In this document: one piece after another, positions 1-7,188 of the stretch
How the letters are laid out: each line of letters begins with the position of its first letter
How positions within the stretch are numbered: position 1 is the first letter of the stretch
Assembly (NCBI GenBank): GCA_008933765.1
Contig: WBUK01000009.1
Location: forward strand, 1 to 64,000
Direction of reading: 5' to 3'
DNA length: 64,000 nucleotides
Source of the DNA: Ignavibacteriaceae bacterium
GTDB taxonomy: Bacteria > Bacteroidota > Ignavibacteria > Ignavibacteriales > Ignavibacteriaceae
Translations under genes and position numbers: made by a program
Notes under the pieces: model-generated
The model's input: only the letters and a program-made list of their open reading frames with translations
Databases searched by the model: none
What the model was told of the DNA's origin: nothing

Positions 1-2
1 GT

Positions 3-152
3 ATCTTCCCCCATGATGATGCTCTGTTAAAAATGCTTTATCTTGCTTATAAGGATTTTCATAAAAAATGGGCAAGTGTAAGAAATTGGAGGGTAATGGT
101 AACTCAATTAACAATAATTTATGGAGAAAGATTTGAAAAATATCTGCGTTAA
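3..152 (+). CDS. IS256-family transposase, C-terminal end (partial)
   Basis: An open frame runs in from the window edge to a TAA at 150-152 and gives 49 residues. Its tail, KKWASVRNWRVMVTQL then IIYGERF, resembles the conserved C-terminus of IS256/mutator-type DDE transposases (family knowledge). The catalytic core lies outside the window, so I cannot say whether the element is intact. A terminal-repeat-like sequence follows about 30 bases downstream, which fits the right end of one insertion sequence. Family call fairly sure; activity unknown. Confidence 0.75.
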   Translation: MFPHDDALLKMLYLAYKDFHKKWASVRNWRVMVTQLTIIYGERFEKYLR

Positions 153-182
153 TCGCAGTACTTCGATTAACTCCCATTTTTC

Positions 183-208
183 AATTACACAAAACTCTGA
201 ACAGTCTC
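183..208. mobile_element. Right terminal inverted repeat of the IS256-type element
   Basis: Read from 208 down to 183 on the minus strand this begins GAGACTGTTCAGAGTTTTGT. That resembles the outer ends of IS256-family elements, which often start with a G-rich GACTGTTCA-like motif and a TTGTGTAA core. It sits just after the transposase stop, where the right end should be. The left end is outside the window, so neither the partner repeat nor the target duplication can be checked. I see nothing further in 209-316, which leads into the restriction gene. Confidence 0.6.
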
Positions 209-316
209 TTTTATTTTTCAGTTAAATAACCCGAAAGCTGGATTTCAAAAATTAATCTGTATTTTGTTGCTAACTTTTTCTTGTTTTTTGAAATAAACTA
301 TTACTTCAAATAATTT

Positions 317-1411
317 ATGACCTATTCCGAAAAAATCAGAGAACTTACAAAATATGTTCCTGTCGAACTAATCGATTTTTCAGTTCCGCGCGAACCTGTC
401 AGAGCCCCGACACAAGCCTCTTCAAATTTTATTACTAATAAAGAACAGGGCGATTGGGCTGAAGAGTTAATCCTACGGGCTATTAATGGTAATTCAACCA
501 ATTATGTAGCTGTTAAATATGGGAAATCTGACGATATTGTCGCGGGAGAAGACGGGTTTGATAAATTTTTTGAAGACTTTCAAAATGAGTTGGACACTTT
601 CGGTAAGAGACCGGATTTATTAGTTTTTTCAAAAAAGAACTTCAAAAAGGAATTGGGCAATGATATTAGTAGCCTCCCAATTGAAGATACGATAGAGTAT
701 GTTAAGTTAGCGATTGCAGGCATTGAAGTAAGATCAAGTTCGTTTTTGATTGAAAAGTATGAAAAATCAATGCAAGTTCGAACTGAAAAATTTGTGAAAA
801 AGGGACTTGAGGTTCGGGATAAAATTTTAAAAAATTTTCATCATTTATTAGATCACCCCTCCCGTAAGAAATATATTCCGATATTAAATGCTCTAACCCC
901 CGATTCAATCAGCGTGGCAAATTTTAAGGTTCCGGGTTGGAGTTCTACTGCAGAATTACAAGAGCTAAACAGCCTTTTTAAAGAATTAAAAAGATGTATT
1001 AAAGAGATTCAAAAAAGAGATTATCTTTCTATCACACCCAAAGTTGAAGATATCAAGGTTGTTTATAAATGGATAGAAAAATTTAATGTCCCTCATTTCT
1101 ATTTTCAGGTGTTTTTTGATAAAATATATGGGATGTCATTTGAACAAATTTTGTCAATAATTTCTAACCATGATAATGAAGGAGAAATTTTTTCAGTTGA
1201 ACGAGACACAAAGAATCAAAATAAAACCACGATTAAAATAAAATCAAAGAGTGGGTTGCAAGTTGCATATAAAATTGATGAGCCTAATCATAAAAGTGTA
1301 AGAAAAGAAATGGACAGAGGCAGGTTACTTTTTTATGTTACTTTTTCCGGCGGAACTGCTTATTTAGATGTGAATAATTTTTGTAAGATTTTGGATATCC
1401 CAAATTTATAA
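317..1411 (+). CDS. AccI-like type II restriction endonuclease
   Basis: A 364-residue protein that would cut unmethylated foreign DNA in the cytoplasm. From memory its N-terminal block ([18 protein letters not shown], residues 33-50) and the GKRPDLLVF...[10 protein letters not shown] region (about 96-141) resemble the AccI restriction endonuclease family. PD at 99-100 followed by E137-V138-R139 could form a PD-(D/E)xK-like site with Arg in place of Lys; that assignment is inference. The next gene, 9 bases downstream, is an adenine-type DNA methyltransferase, as expected for a restriction-modification pair. It is visibly more A/T-rich than the housekeeping genes and lies beside an IS end, so recent transfer is likely. 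AccI-type specificity (GTMKAC) is inferred only. Confidence 0.75.
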   Translation: MTYSEKIRELTKYVPVELIDFSVPREPVRAPTQASSNFITNKEQGDWAEELILRAINGNSTNYVAVKYGKSDDIVAGEDGFDKFFEDFQNELDTFGKRPDLLVFSKKNFKKELGNDISSLPIEDTIEYVKLAIAGIEVRSSSFLIEKYEKSMQVRTEKFVKKGLEVRDKILKNFHHLLDHPSRKKYIPILNALTPDSISVANFKVPGWSSTAELQELNSLFKELKRCIKEIQKRDYLSITPKVEDIKVVYKWIEKFNVPHFYFQVFFDKIYGMSFEQILSIISNHDNEGEIFSVERDTKNQNKTTIKIKSKSGLQVAYKIDEPNHKSVRKEMDRGRLLFYVTFSGGTAYLDVNNFCKILDIPNL

Positions 1412-1420
1412 GAACAAAAA

Positions 1421-3001
1421 ATGAGCTTAACCTACACAACTATTAACCAAAATTTGGAAGTTGAATATCTTCAAACGGCGTCATTGGCGCACCGGAAGAG
1501 GTATGCTCAGTTTTTTACGCCTCAGGAGATTGCAGATTTCATGTGTGACTGGGTTTTGGGTGCACCAAATCTGAAAACGGTTCTGGAGCCTGCGTTTGGT
1601 TTGGGGATTTTCGCCCGTTCTTTGTTGAGAAAAAAGAAAGAACTGAAAATAACCGGCATTGAAAAAGACCCTGTTATTTATGAATTTGCGAAAAAATATT
1701 TCAGTTCGATTAAATCTGTTGATGTGCAGCTGCACGATTATTTGTTCACGGACTGGAAGAAGAAATATGACGGAATTATCTGCAACCCCCCTTATTTTAA
1801 GTTTCACGACTACGAAAACAAAGAAAGTTTAACGGAGATTGAAAAAAATCTTGGTCTCAAATTAACCGGATTCACAAATTTGTATTCGCTGTTTTTGCTA
1901 AAATCAATCAGTCAGCTTGCTGAAAACGGAAGAGCTGCCTATATAATTCCGTCGGAATTTATGAATGCGGATTACGGTATCTTTATCAAAGAGCAACTGC
2001 TGCTTTCCAAAACCCTCAGGCACATAATTGTTTTCGATTTTGAAGAAAACTTGTTTGATGACGCTCTTACAACTTCGTCAATTTTGCTTTTTGCAAACGA
2101 CGGTGAAGAGAAAAAAATTAACATTAACAAAATCAGAAGTATTGATGAGTTGCACGGCTCTCTGAAAGATTCGGGCTTTAATTCTCTGAGTAGCAACGAA
2201 ATTGATCCGAAAATTAAGTGGAAAACCTATTACCATAAAAGAAACGGTGCAAGGTTCAAAGGGCTTGTGCCTTTTGCAAAATATGGTAAGGTGATGAGGG
2301 GAATCGCCACGGGTTCGAACGGCTACTTTGTTTTCAACGAACAAAAAGCGGAAAAATATCAGATCCCAAAATCGAATTTGTTGCGGTGTGTTAGTAAGTC
2401 GGCAGATATTAAAACGAATTTTTTCACTGATAAATATTTTTCGGAGCTTTCGGCTAAGAACAGACCGGTTTATCTTTTAGATGTGAAAGATGCACACGAG
2501 ATTAACACGAAAAAGTATCTGGAGCATGGTGTTGCATTAGGGATAAATAAGAAATATCTGACTTCCAGAAGGAACCCTTGGTACGCTCAGGAAGCCCGGG
2601 TTGCATCACCAATCTGGGTTTCGGTTTTCAACAGAACGGGGCTGAAATTTGTGAAAAATGAAGCAGGTGCCTCCAATCTGACAACATTTCACTGTGTTTA
2701 TTTTCAGGAAGATAATTTATTTCAAAAAATTGGTATCGATCTCTTTTTTTCCTATTTGATAACTGAAACTGCCCGGGAGATTTTCAAGGATAATTCGAGG
2801 CAGTATGGCAACGGGCTGCAGAAATACGAACCGAATGATTTGAACAAAGCACAGGTGTTGGATTTGGAATTGTTGCCGGAGGAAAGGATAGATGATATTC
2901 TGAATTTATACCACGATTATCGTTTGTCTGTGATTTCCGGCAGGGAAAACGAGGCTCTGTTAGAAGAGTTGAATGAAAAATATTTAGAGTTCTTTTTGTG
3001 A
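1421..3001 (+). CDS. N6-adenine DNA methyltransferase (modification partner, Eco57I/M.AccI type)
   Basis: A 526-residue methyltransferase that would protect host DNA from the neighbouring endonuclease by methylating adenine. Residues 24-34 (HRKRYAQFFTP) match motif X of class gamma N6 methyltransferases, EPAFGLG at 56-62 is the SAM-binding motif I, and NPPY at 122-125 is catalytic motif IV. The C-terminal half is a likely target-recognition region with no motif I can name. It follows the nuclease by 9 bases, so the pair is probably one operon. The 3' end is partly repeated in the spacer after the stop. Confidence 0.85.
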   Translation: MSLTYTTINQNLEVEYLQTASLAHRKRYAQFFTPQEIADFMCDWVLGAPNLKTVLEPAFGLGIFARSLLRKKKELKITGIEKDPVIYEFAKKYFSSIKSVDVQLHDYLFTDWKKKYDGIICNPPYFKFHDYENKESLTEIEKNLGLKLTGFTNLYSLFLLKSISQLAENGRAAYIIPSEFMNADYGIFIKEQLLLSKTLRHIIVFDFEENLFDDALTTSSILLFANDGEEKKININKIRSIDELHGSLKDSGFNSLSSNEIDPKIKWKTYYHKRNGARFKGLVPFAKYGKVMRGIATGSNGYFVFNEQKAEKYQIPKSNLLRCVSKSADIKTNFFTDKYFSELSAKNRPVYLLDVKDAHEINTKKYLEHGVALGINKKYLTSRRNPWYAQEARVASPIWVSVFNRTGLKFVKNEAGASNLTTFHCVYFQEDNLFQKIGIDLFFSYLITETAREIFKDNSRQYGNGLQKYEPNDLNKAQVLDLELLPEERIDDILNLYHDYRLSVISGRENEALLEELNEKYLEFFL

Positions 3002-3082
3002 AAATGTTTGAAGCAGGGAGATTAGGTTATCCCACCGTTGATATTGAAAAGACCTCGTTTTTTATGTGAAAATGTTTGAAGC
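2968..3082 (+). repeat. Tandem echo of the methyltransferase 3' end
   Basis: The last 34 bases of the methyltransferase and the next 13 (2968-3014) recur imperfectly at 3037-3082. The 17 bases GTGAAAATGTTTGAAGC are identical at 2998-3014 and 3066-3082. The first copy spans the real stop; the second also contains an in-frame TGA. It belongs to a set of gene-end echoes seen across this window. Confidence 0.65.
3004..3069 (+). CDS. Micro-ORF 1 after the methyltransferase (21 aa, uncertain)
   Basis: Starts two bases after the methyltransferase TGA, begins MFEAGRLGY and ends at a TGA that is the echoed stop. A second short ORF with the same first four residues (MFEA) starts three bases later. Both begin in the duplicated sequence. 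It may be a by-product of tandem duplication with no function. I list it only because the head is shared with the next ORF. Confidence 0.2.
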   Translation: MFEAGRLGYPTVDIEKTSFFM

Positions 3083-3140
3083 GGAAAAAAAAAGAAGGCT
3101 GTCTGTTGCGGAAGACAGCCTTGCTGACGCGAAAGTCTAA
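3072..3140 (+). CDS. Micro-ORF 2 after the methyltransferase (22 aa, uncertain)
   Basis: Begins MFEAEKKRRL and runs through the hairpin repeat at 3088-3152 to a TAA at 3138-3140. The start is in the duplicated methyltransferase tail and the rest is the repeat itself. In the second copy of the repeat (5097-5161) the best short ORF uses another frame, which argues against a conserved peptide. Confidence 0.15.
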   Translation: MFEAEKKRRLSVAEDSLADAKV

Positions 3141-3152
3141 CCTGATTGGTTA
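3088..3152. repeat. 65-bp direct repeat with hairpin, copy 1
   Basis: This 65-base block recurs at 5097-5161 with one mismatch (T3104 versus C5113). Its core is a 9-bp inverted repeat, AAGGCTGTC...GACAGCCTT, around a loop of about 10 bases. On the minus strand the hairpin is followed by a T-run, so it could terminate minus-strand transcripts. The two copies bracket the HipA-like/DUF3037 pair exactly, which suggests an insertion boundary or a mobile intergenic repeat. Confidence 0.8.
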
Positions 3153-3320
3153 TGAATTTGAGTTTTTATAGATCATGGGGTTTTTCCCTTCGATTTATGG
3201 TTTCTTTCAAATGATAAAATCCAAATATTTGTTAAGATAAAACGATTTTATAATTTAATTTGTTTAGATGATAATAGGCAATTGGTTTAAACTGCTTAAA
3301 AACGCCGTAAAAATTAATAG
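3153..3320. other. A/T-rich leader region before the HipA-like gene
   Basis: Together with 3002-3152 this makes a 319-base gap. After the repeat it holds no gene I can recognise. It is A/T-rich, as expected for the promoter region of the following two-gene operon, but I cannot place promoter boxes with confidence. Confidence 0.4.
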
Positions 3321-4145
3321 TTGGTTATGGTCGAAGTAATTGAGGTTGCTGAAATCATTACGCAATATGATACGGGGAATAAACCTTTTCTTGTCAGAAC
3401 AAAGGATATGCGCGTTTTTATCTGTAAAATGAGTAAAGGCGAAGGTACCTATCTCGTTGAAAACGAATTAATAGCATCGTTTCTTTTGGGTAAGTGGGGG
3501 TTGAAATGTCCGGAGTATGCGATCATGTCGCTTAAAGAGGATTACAATTTTAAAAAGAATGGGATTGAATATAATTTGAAAATTCATAATCAATTTGGAT
3601 TTGGTTCGAGGCAAATTTCCGGTGCATACGATTATATTCTTCCACCAAGCAGTATTATTACTAACAAAGAAATCGATTCCAATGTTGATTTTTTTCTGGA
3701 CCTATTAAAAATTGGATTATTTGATATTTGGGTTGAGAATATTGATCGTAGAGGAAAAAATTTCAATCTATTGGTAACTGAGAGTAATAAAAAAAGGAAC
3801 ATACACCCTTTTGACCATGAATTGACTTTTGCACCGGTTATTTTTAATACTGAAATAACCCGTTATCAATACTTTGAACTTTATAATACTATCGAGGGGA
3901 CTATTTTTGCAGTTAAATCTGTAGAAATGTCTCTTCGTAATCCAGCAATACGCGCTTTTATTGAAAAGGAATTTATAAATTATTTTAATTTATCGGTTGA
4001 AAAGTGCCAAGAGGGATTTGAAAAATTTATAACCGACATAGCCGAGTATGTAGATCTCGACTATTGCAAAAAAGTAGGTTCGTTTCTTTTCGATAAAAAG
4101 AGAAATTCAGGAGTGTTAAAAAAACTTGGAGAATTCATACGATGA
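3321..4145 (+). CDS. HipA-like protein kinase
   Basis: A 274-residue protein of the compact HipA-like kinase type, lacking the N-terminal subdomain of classical HipA. The catalytic segment is ENIDRRGKNFNLLV (139-152) then IHPFDHELTF (161-170). D142, N147 and D165 are spaced +5 and +18, the same spacing as D309, N314 and D332 of E. coli HipA, so kinase activity is likely retained. The substrate is unknown; classical HipA phosphorylates glutamyl-tRNA synthetase. TTG at 3318 and the two near-adjacent ATG/GTG codons leave the exact start uncertain by a few residues. It overlaps the next gene by ATGA and lies between two 65-bp repeats, like a transferred toxin or defence cassette. Partner function unproven. 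Confidence 0.7.
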   Translation: MVMVEVIEVAEIITQYDTGNKPFLVRTKDMRVFICKMSKGEGTYLVENELIASFLLGKWGLKCPEYAIMSLKEDYNFKKNGIEYNLKIHNQFGFGSRQISGAYDYILPPSSIITNKEIDSNVDFFLDLLKIGLFDIWVENIDRRGKNFNLLVTESNKKRNIHPFDHELTFAPVIFNTEITRYQYFELYNTIEGTIFAVKSVEMSLRNPAIRAFIEKEFINYFNLSVEKCQEGFEKFITDIAEYVDLDYCKKVGSFLFDKKRNSGVLKKLGEFIR

Positions 4146-4984
4146 AGAACGGTTATTATGTTTTAGTTAAACTTTCCCCTAATGTAACTGCCGGCGACAG
4201 TTTAACTATTGGAATCATAATTGAATCTTCTATTAAATACGCCCGTTTTTCCAAAAGGAAGATAAAATTAATTAATCAATTATCAACAGGAACTTTCAGT
4301 TATTTAAGCGAAATAATTGACGATTTTGAGAGAACTTTCAAATATGTTAAAAACGAAATACCATTTTCTGTTGTAATAGAATATCAAAATTATTTTAAAA
4401 AACTACACATTAGCTCAGTTAATTATTTGCAGTTCTCAGAGCCAAAACCTATTGAAATAAATAATTTAAATGAATGTGAGCAAATGTATAGTATTTTTGT
4501 TGAAGAAATTGATGATTCAACAAAGAAAAAAGTATCAAAGAAAAGACAATTAAACTCTATTATTCGAACTGAGTTTTTCCCCAAAATAGATGCTTATATG
4601 TGTACAGAAGTAAGTTTAACAAAAGAACACCTTGAATTTTTAGAAGAACCGTTTAAATTTGATGCTTTAGGTAAAAATGGTCAACTACTGGCGGTCAATT
4701 CGTTCGATTTAGAATTACAGCCCAAAAGTGCTCGTGAGAAATTTACTCGGTATGAGATAGTCTGGAGCTCAATAGAAGCAAAAATGGGCGGTCAGAGTTT
4801 TATTATTTTAGATGAACCGAGAAAGAAAAATGGTGAGAATTTTCAACTTTATGATTTAATTGTGGAAAAATATACTAAGTCTCAAATATTTGCTTCAGAT
4901 GAAATAGATGAATTGGCCAATAAAATTATTAAGTTAAAACCAAACAGGATTGATTTAGCAACCGAATTTAAAAATATGAATTAA
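4142..4984 (+). CDS. DUF3037-like partner of the HipA-like kinase
   Basis: A 280-residue protein whose start overlaps the kinase stop (ATGA, 4142-4145), so translation is probably coupled. The N-terminus (YYVLVKLSPN...SLTIGIIIES, residues 5-30) resembles DUF3037, a small domain that I recall being encoded beside compact HipA-like kinases. The protein is longer than the usual DUF3037 unit of about 120 residues; beyond about residue 120 I recognise nothing. Strong A/T bias matches the kinase. An antitoxin, regulator or substrate role is possible but not shown by the sequence. Confidence 0.5.
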   Translation: MKNGYYVLVKLSPNVTAGDSLTIGIIIESSIKYARFSKRKIKLINQLSTGTFSYLSEIIDDFERTFKYVKNEIPFSVVIEYQNYFKKLHISSVNYLQFSEPKPIEINNLNECEQMYSIFVEEIDDSTKKKVSKKRQLNSIIRTEFFPKIDAYMCTEVSLTKEHLEFLEEPFKFDALGKNGQLLAVNSFDLELQPKSAREKFTRYEIVWSSIEAKMGGQSFIILDEPRKKNGENFQLYDLIVEKYTKSQIFASDEIDELANKIIKLKPNRIDLATEFKNMN

Positions 4985-5096
4985 GGAATGTAGAGGCTTA
5001 ACTATTCTTGTTATTTTGTATCGAAAAATCACAATACTTTTTAATTCTTAACTGATGTATATTTAATCGAATTGAATTTTGGTGTTATTCGGGATG

Positions 5097-5161
5097 AAAA
5101 AAGAAGGCTGTCCGTTGCGGAAGACAGCCTTGCTGACGCGAAAGTCTAACCTGATTGGTTA
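5097..5161. repeat. 65-bp direct repeat with hairpin, copy 2
   Basis: Matches 3088-3152 at 64 of 65 positions and keeps the same 9-bp stem. It closes the segment that carries the HipA-like/DUF3037 pair. The flanks of the two copies differ completely, so the repeat ends are sharp. There is no tRNA beside either copy, which argues against a standard integrase attachment site. Confidence 0.8.
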
Positions 5162-5444
5162 ATTATGTGAAGGGTTCCTCCGGTTGATGGCAGAGTTTTT
5201 TGCCCTTCAGTTGTTTTACTTTGAGTTGAAGCGTTTGGTTCCGGGATTTGGCGGGAACGGGAACGAAATTTATTCTGAGAAGTGAGCTATTTTCTCTAAG
5301 TATATTTTTGAGGCGAATGGATGGAAAAATCATTGAAAGGGATGTTTTAATTGTTTCACTTTTTGATGGGTATCGATATAATTCAGAAAGTTTAATAATT
5401 GTGAAATGGTTGAACACATTCAAGTTTTAGGGTTGTGGAGATAA

Positions 5445-5564
5445 TCCCGATTAATCGGGACAATTCCGACTCGTTCCCGATTAATGGGGATAATTCCTCC
5501 TCTTTCGCGATTTCTCGGGATAGACCCACCTCGTTGTAACTTTCCCGACCTATCGGGACCAACC
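5445..5564. repeat. 30-bp degenerate tandem repeats with palindromic core
   Basis: Four consecutive 30-base units start at 5445, 5475, 5505 and 5535. Unit 1 begins with a perfect 16-base palindrome, TCCCGATTAATCGGGA; units 2 and 3 keep it imperfectly and unit 4 is only loosely related. Because 30 is divisible by three, the minus strand can be read as a 10-residue peptide repeat around IPINRE, but no gene context supports coding. The palindromes could be operator sites for the isomerase gene 151 bases downstream or simply a REP-like element. Confidence 0.65.
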
Positions 5565-5714
5565 GTAAAAAAAATTGCACAAAGTAAAACTTTCCTCTTC
5601 AAAATTCACACCTCACTCGCCCGCACTGGGACATCTGTCATAAAATGGCTTCAAATTTTACAAAAAAATGCTTATTTTAAAGGCTAAGTTTTATCATAAA
5701 TATAATTTCACCGA

Positions 5715-6758
5715 ATGCCCACACAGAACGAACTTACAAAACGGAAGGAAGAACACCTGCGTTTATGCTCTTCTGAGGCGGTGGCATTTAAAAATTTATC
5801 ATCAGGGTTTGAGCACTATTCATTTATTCACTATGCTCTTACGGAAGTTGATATTGATTCGATTGAGCTGAAAAGTGATTTTTTCGGCACAGAGGTAAAC
5901 TATCCTTTCTTCATTTCGTGCATGACGGGCGGCACGGCGGACTCGGTGAACATCAATCTGAAACTTGCGGGAGCGGCGCGTCGGCTTAATATTCCGCTCG
6001 GTTTGGGCAGCCAGCGTTATGCGCTCGGGAACAATAATTTTAACGATCATTTCAACCGGATCAGGGAAGTGGCGGGGGATATTCCTTTGATCGGAAACAT
6101 CGGGGCGGCGCAGGTTGTTGAGCCGGATTTCATCGAAAATTTGGAGAAATTGATTGAAACTTCGCATATTCAGGCGTTTGCGATTCACCTGAACCCGGCA
6201 CAGGAGCTTTTTCAGAAAGAGGGGGAGACCAACTTTTCGGGGTTGCTTACGGCAATAGCCCGGATAAAAAAGTCGGTTAAAATTCCGTTGATTGTTAAGG
6301 AAACCGGTGCGGGGATAAGTGCACAATGCGCCGACGAGCTTCTTTGGGTTGGCGTTGACATGATTGATGTGGCGGGCGCCGGGGGAACCTCGTGGAGTGG
6401 TGTTGAGATTCTGCGAAACGGCGGCGACAATTCACACGATTTTTGGGACTGGGGCTTGCCGACTGCTTACTGCGTAAGGACGATTAACGAGCTGCGTCAT
6501 CGTTACGATTTTGCTCTTACTGCCTCGGGCGGTATTAATTCGGGTATGGAAGTGGCAAAGGCTTTGGCTTTGGGTGCAGATTTCACTTCATCCGCCCGGC
6601 GGGTGCTGAGGGCGCTGAATGAAAAAGGTGAAGCCGGTGTGGTGGAGATGGCTGAGGACTGGTTCGATACGGTTAGAAAGGTGATGTTCCTTACCGGTTC
6701 GCCAACGCTTGATGAGTTCAGAATGGGCAAAATTGTAAGAAAAGAAGAACTTATATGA
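5715..6758 (+). CDS. fni: Type 2 isopentenyl-diphosphate delta-isomerase
   Basis: A 347-residue FMN- and NADPH-dependent enzyme that interconverts isopentenyl and dimethylallyl diphosphate in the cytoplasm. Typical blocks are visible in order: KRKEEHL (9-15), SCMTGGT, LGLGSQR, GNIGAAQ, HLNPAQE, KETGAGIS, DVAGAGGTSWSG and ASGGINSGMEVAKALALGAD, the last forming the TIM-barrel phosphate/FMN site. Length matches the family. A polyprenyl synthase follows after a repeat-rich spacer, so the two supply isoprenoid precursors and chains. The 3' end is echoed just downstream. Identification is secure. Confidence 0.95.
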   Translation: MPTQNELTKRKEEHLRLCSSEAVAFKNLSSGFEHYSFIHYALTEVDIDSIELKSDFFGTEVNYPFFISCMTGGTADSVNINLKLAGAARRLNIPLGLGSQRYALGNNNFNDHFNRIREVAGDIPLIGNIGAAQVVEPDFIENLEKLIETSHIQAFAIHLNPAQELFQKEGETNFSGLLTAIARIKKSVKIPLIVKETGAGISAQCADELLWVGVDMIDVAGAGGTSWSGVEILRNGGDNSHDFWDWGLPTAYCVRTINELRHRYDFALTASGGINSGMEVAKALALGADFTSSARRVLRALNEKGEAGVVEMAEDWFDTVRKVMFLTGSPTLDEFRMGKIVRKEELI

Positions 6759-6816
6759 ATACCGGAAACGCCTGAAGCGCCGGATAAATTGTAAGATAAG
6801 AGAAGAGTTTATTTGA
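6730..6816 (+). repeat. Echo of the isomerase 3' end
   Basis: The final 29 bases of the isomerase (6730-6758, AAATTGTAAGA... to TGA) recur imperfectly at 6786-6816, again ending in TGA. The real stop also overlaps an ATG (6755-6757) that opens a six-codon frame. Same pattern as the other gene-end echoes in this window. Confidence 0.6.
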
Positions 6817-7188
6817 AAATACACTGCATGTCACTTTTGCAACGGTAAAATCATCGGCGGAACTTTAGCAACCTAATATCTGACGGTTCAGGATTTGAAG
6901 TCGCCCGCGACTTAAGGGGCAGAAAAATTGCAGGCGGGTTGCTTAAACAACAAAACAACCAAACAGCAAGCGCATGGGCAACAATACAAAATTAAAAACA
7001 GGCATTTGAAACCAAACAGCCTGAAAACAAAGAAGAAACACAAGAAACACAAGAAACACAAGAAACACAAGAAACACAAGAAACACAAGAAACACAAGAA
7101 ACACAAGAAACACAAGAAACACAAGAAACACAAGAAACACAAGAAACACAAGAAACACAAGAAAATCACTTAAACAACACAAAAAACT
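6759..7188. other. 430-base spacer with gene-end echo and microsatellite
   Basis: Holds the echo of the isomerase tail (6786-6816), an unremarkable stretch to 7032, and the 9-bp array at 7033-7164. I see no gene. An 81-codon frame across it (6928-7173) is almost entirely the array and is not credible. The promoter of the polyprenyl synthase should lie here unless it is read from the isomerase. Confidence 0.5.
7033..7164. repeat. Microsatellite: 9-bp unit AAGAAACAC, 14 full copies plus 6 bases
   Basis: The unit AAGAAACAC repeats without interruption from 7033 to 7158 and six bases of a fifteenth copy follow. The array ends about 25 bases before the TTG start of the polyprenyl synthase. The lack of point changes suggests recent expansion by slippage. 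Position in the 5' leader means copy number could alter expression, but that is inference. Confidence 0.95.

Larger units (their letters stand above)
4985..5714. other. 730-base gene-poor spacer with two repeat families
   Basis: Contains copy 2 of the 65-bp repeat (5097-5161) and an array of about four degenerate 30-base units (5445-5564). Between them, 5162-5440 has only short unconvincing frames. After the array, 5565-5714 leads into the IPP isomerase gene and probably holds its promoter. No RNA gene was recognised. Confidence 0.5.

Noticed and set aside
3088-3152. Integrase attachment sites for the HipA-like cassette
   Set aside because: No integrase or tRNA lies beside either repeat; kept only as direct repeats.
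5445-5564. CRISPR-like array
   Set aside because: Units abut with no unique spacers, repeats are degenerate and no cas gene is nearby.
5420-5602. Minus-strand ORF with a 10-residue IPINRE-type peptide repeat
   Set aside because: The periodicity comes from the 30-bp DNA array; the last unit loses the pattern and there is no gene context.
6928-7173. 81-codon plus-strand ORF rich in Lys-Lys-His
   Set aside because: It is almost wholly the 9-bp microsatellite read in frame. Any unit length divisible by three keeps a frame open; no start context or family match.
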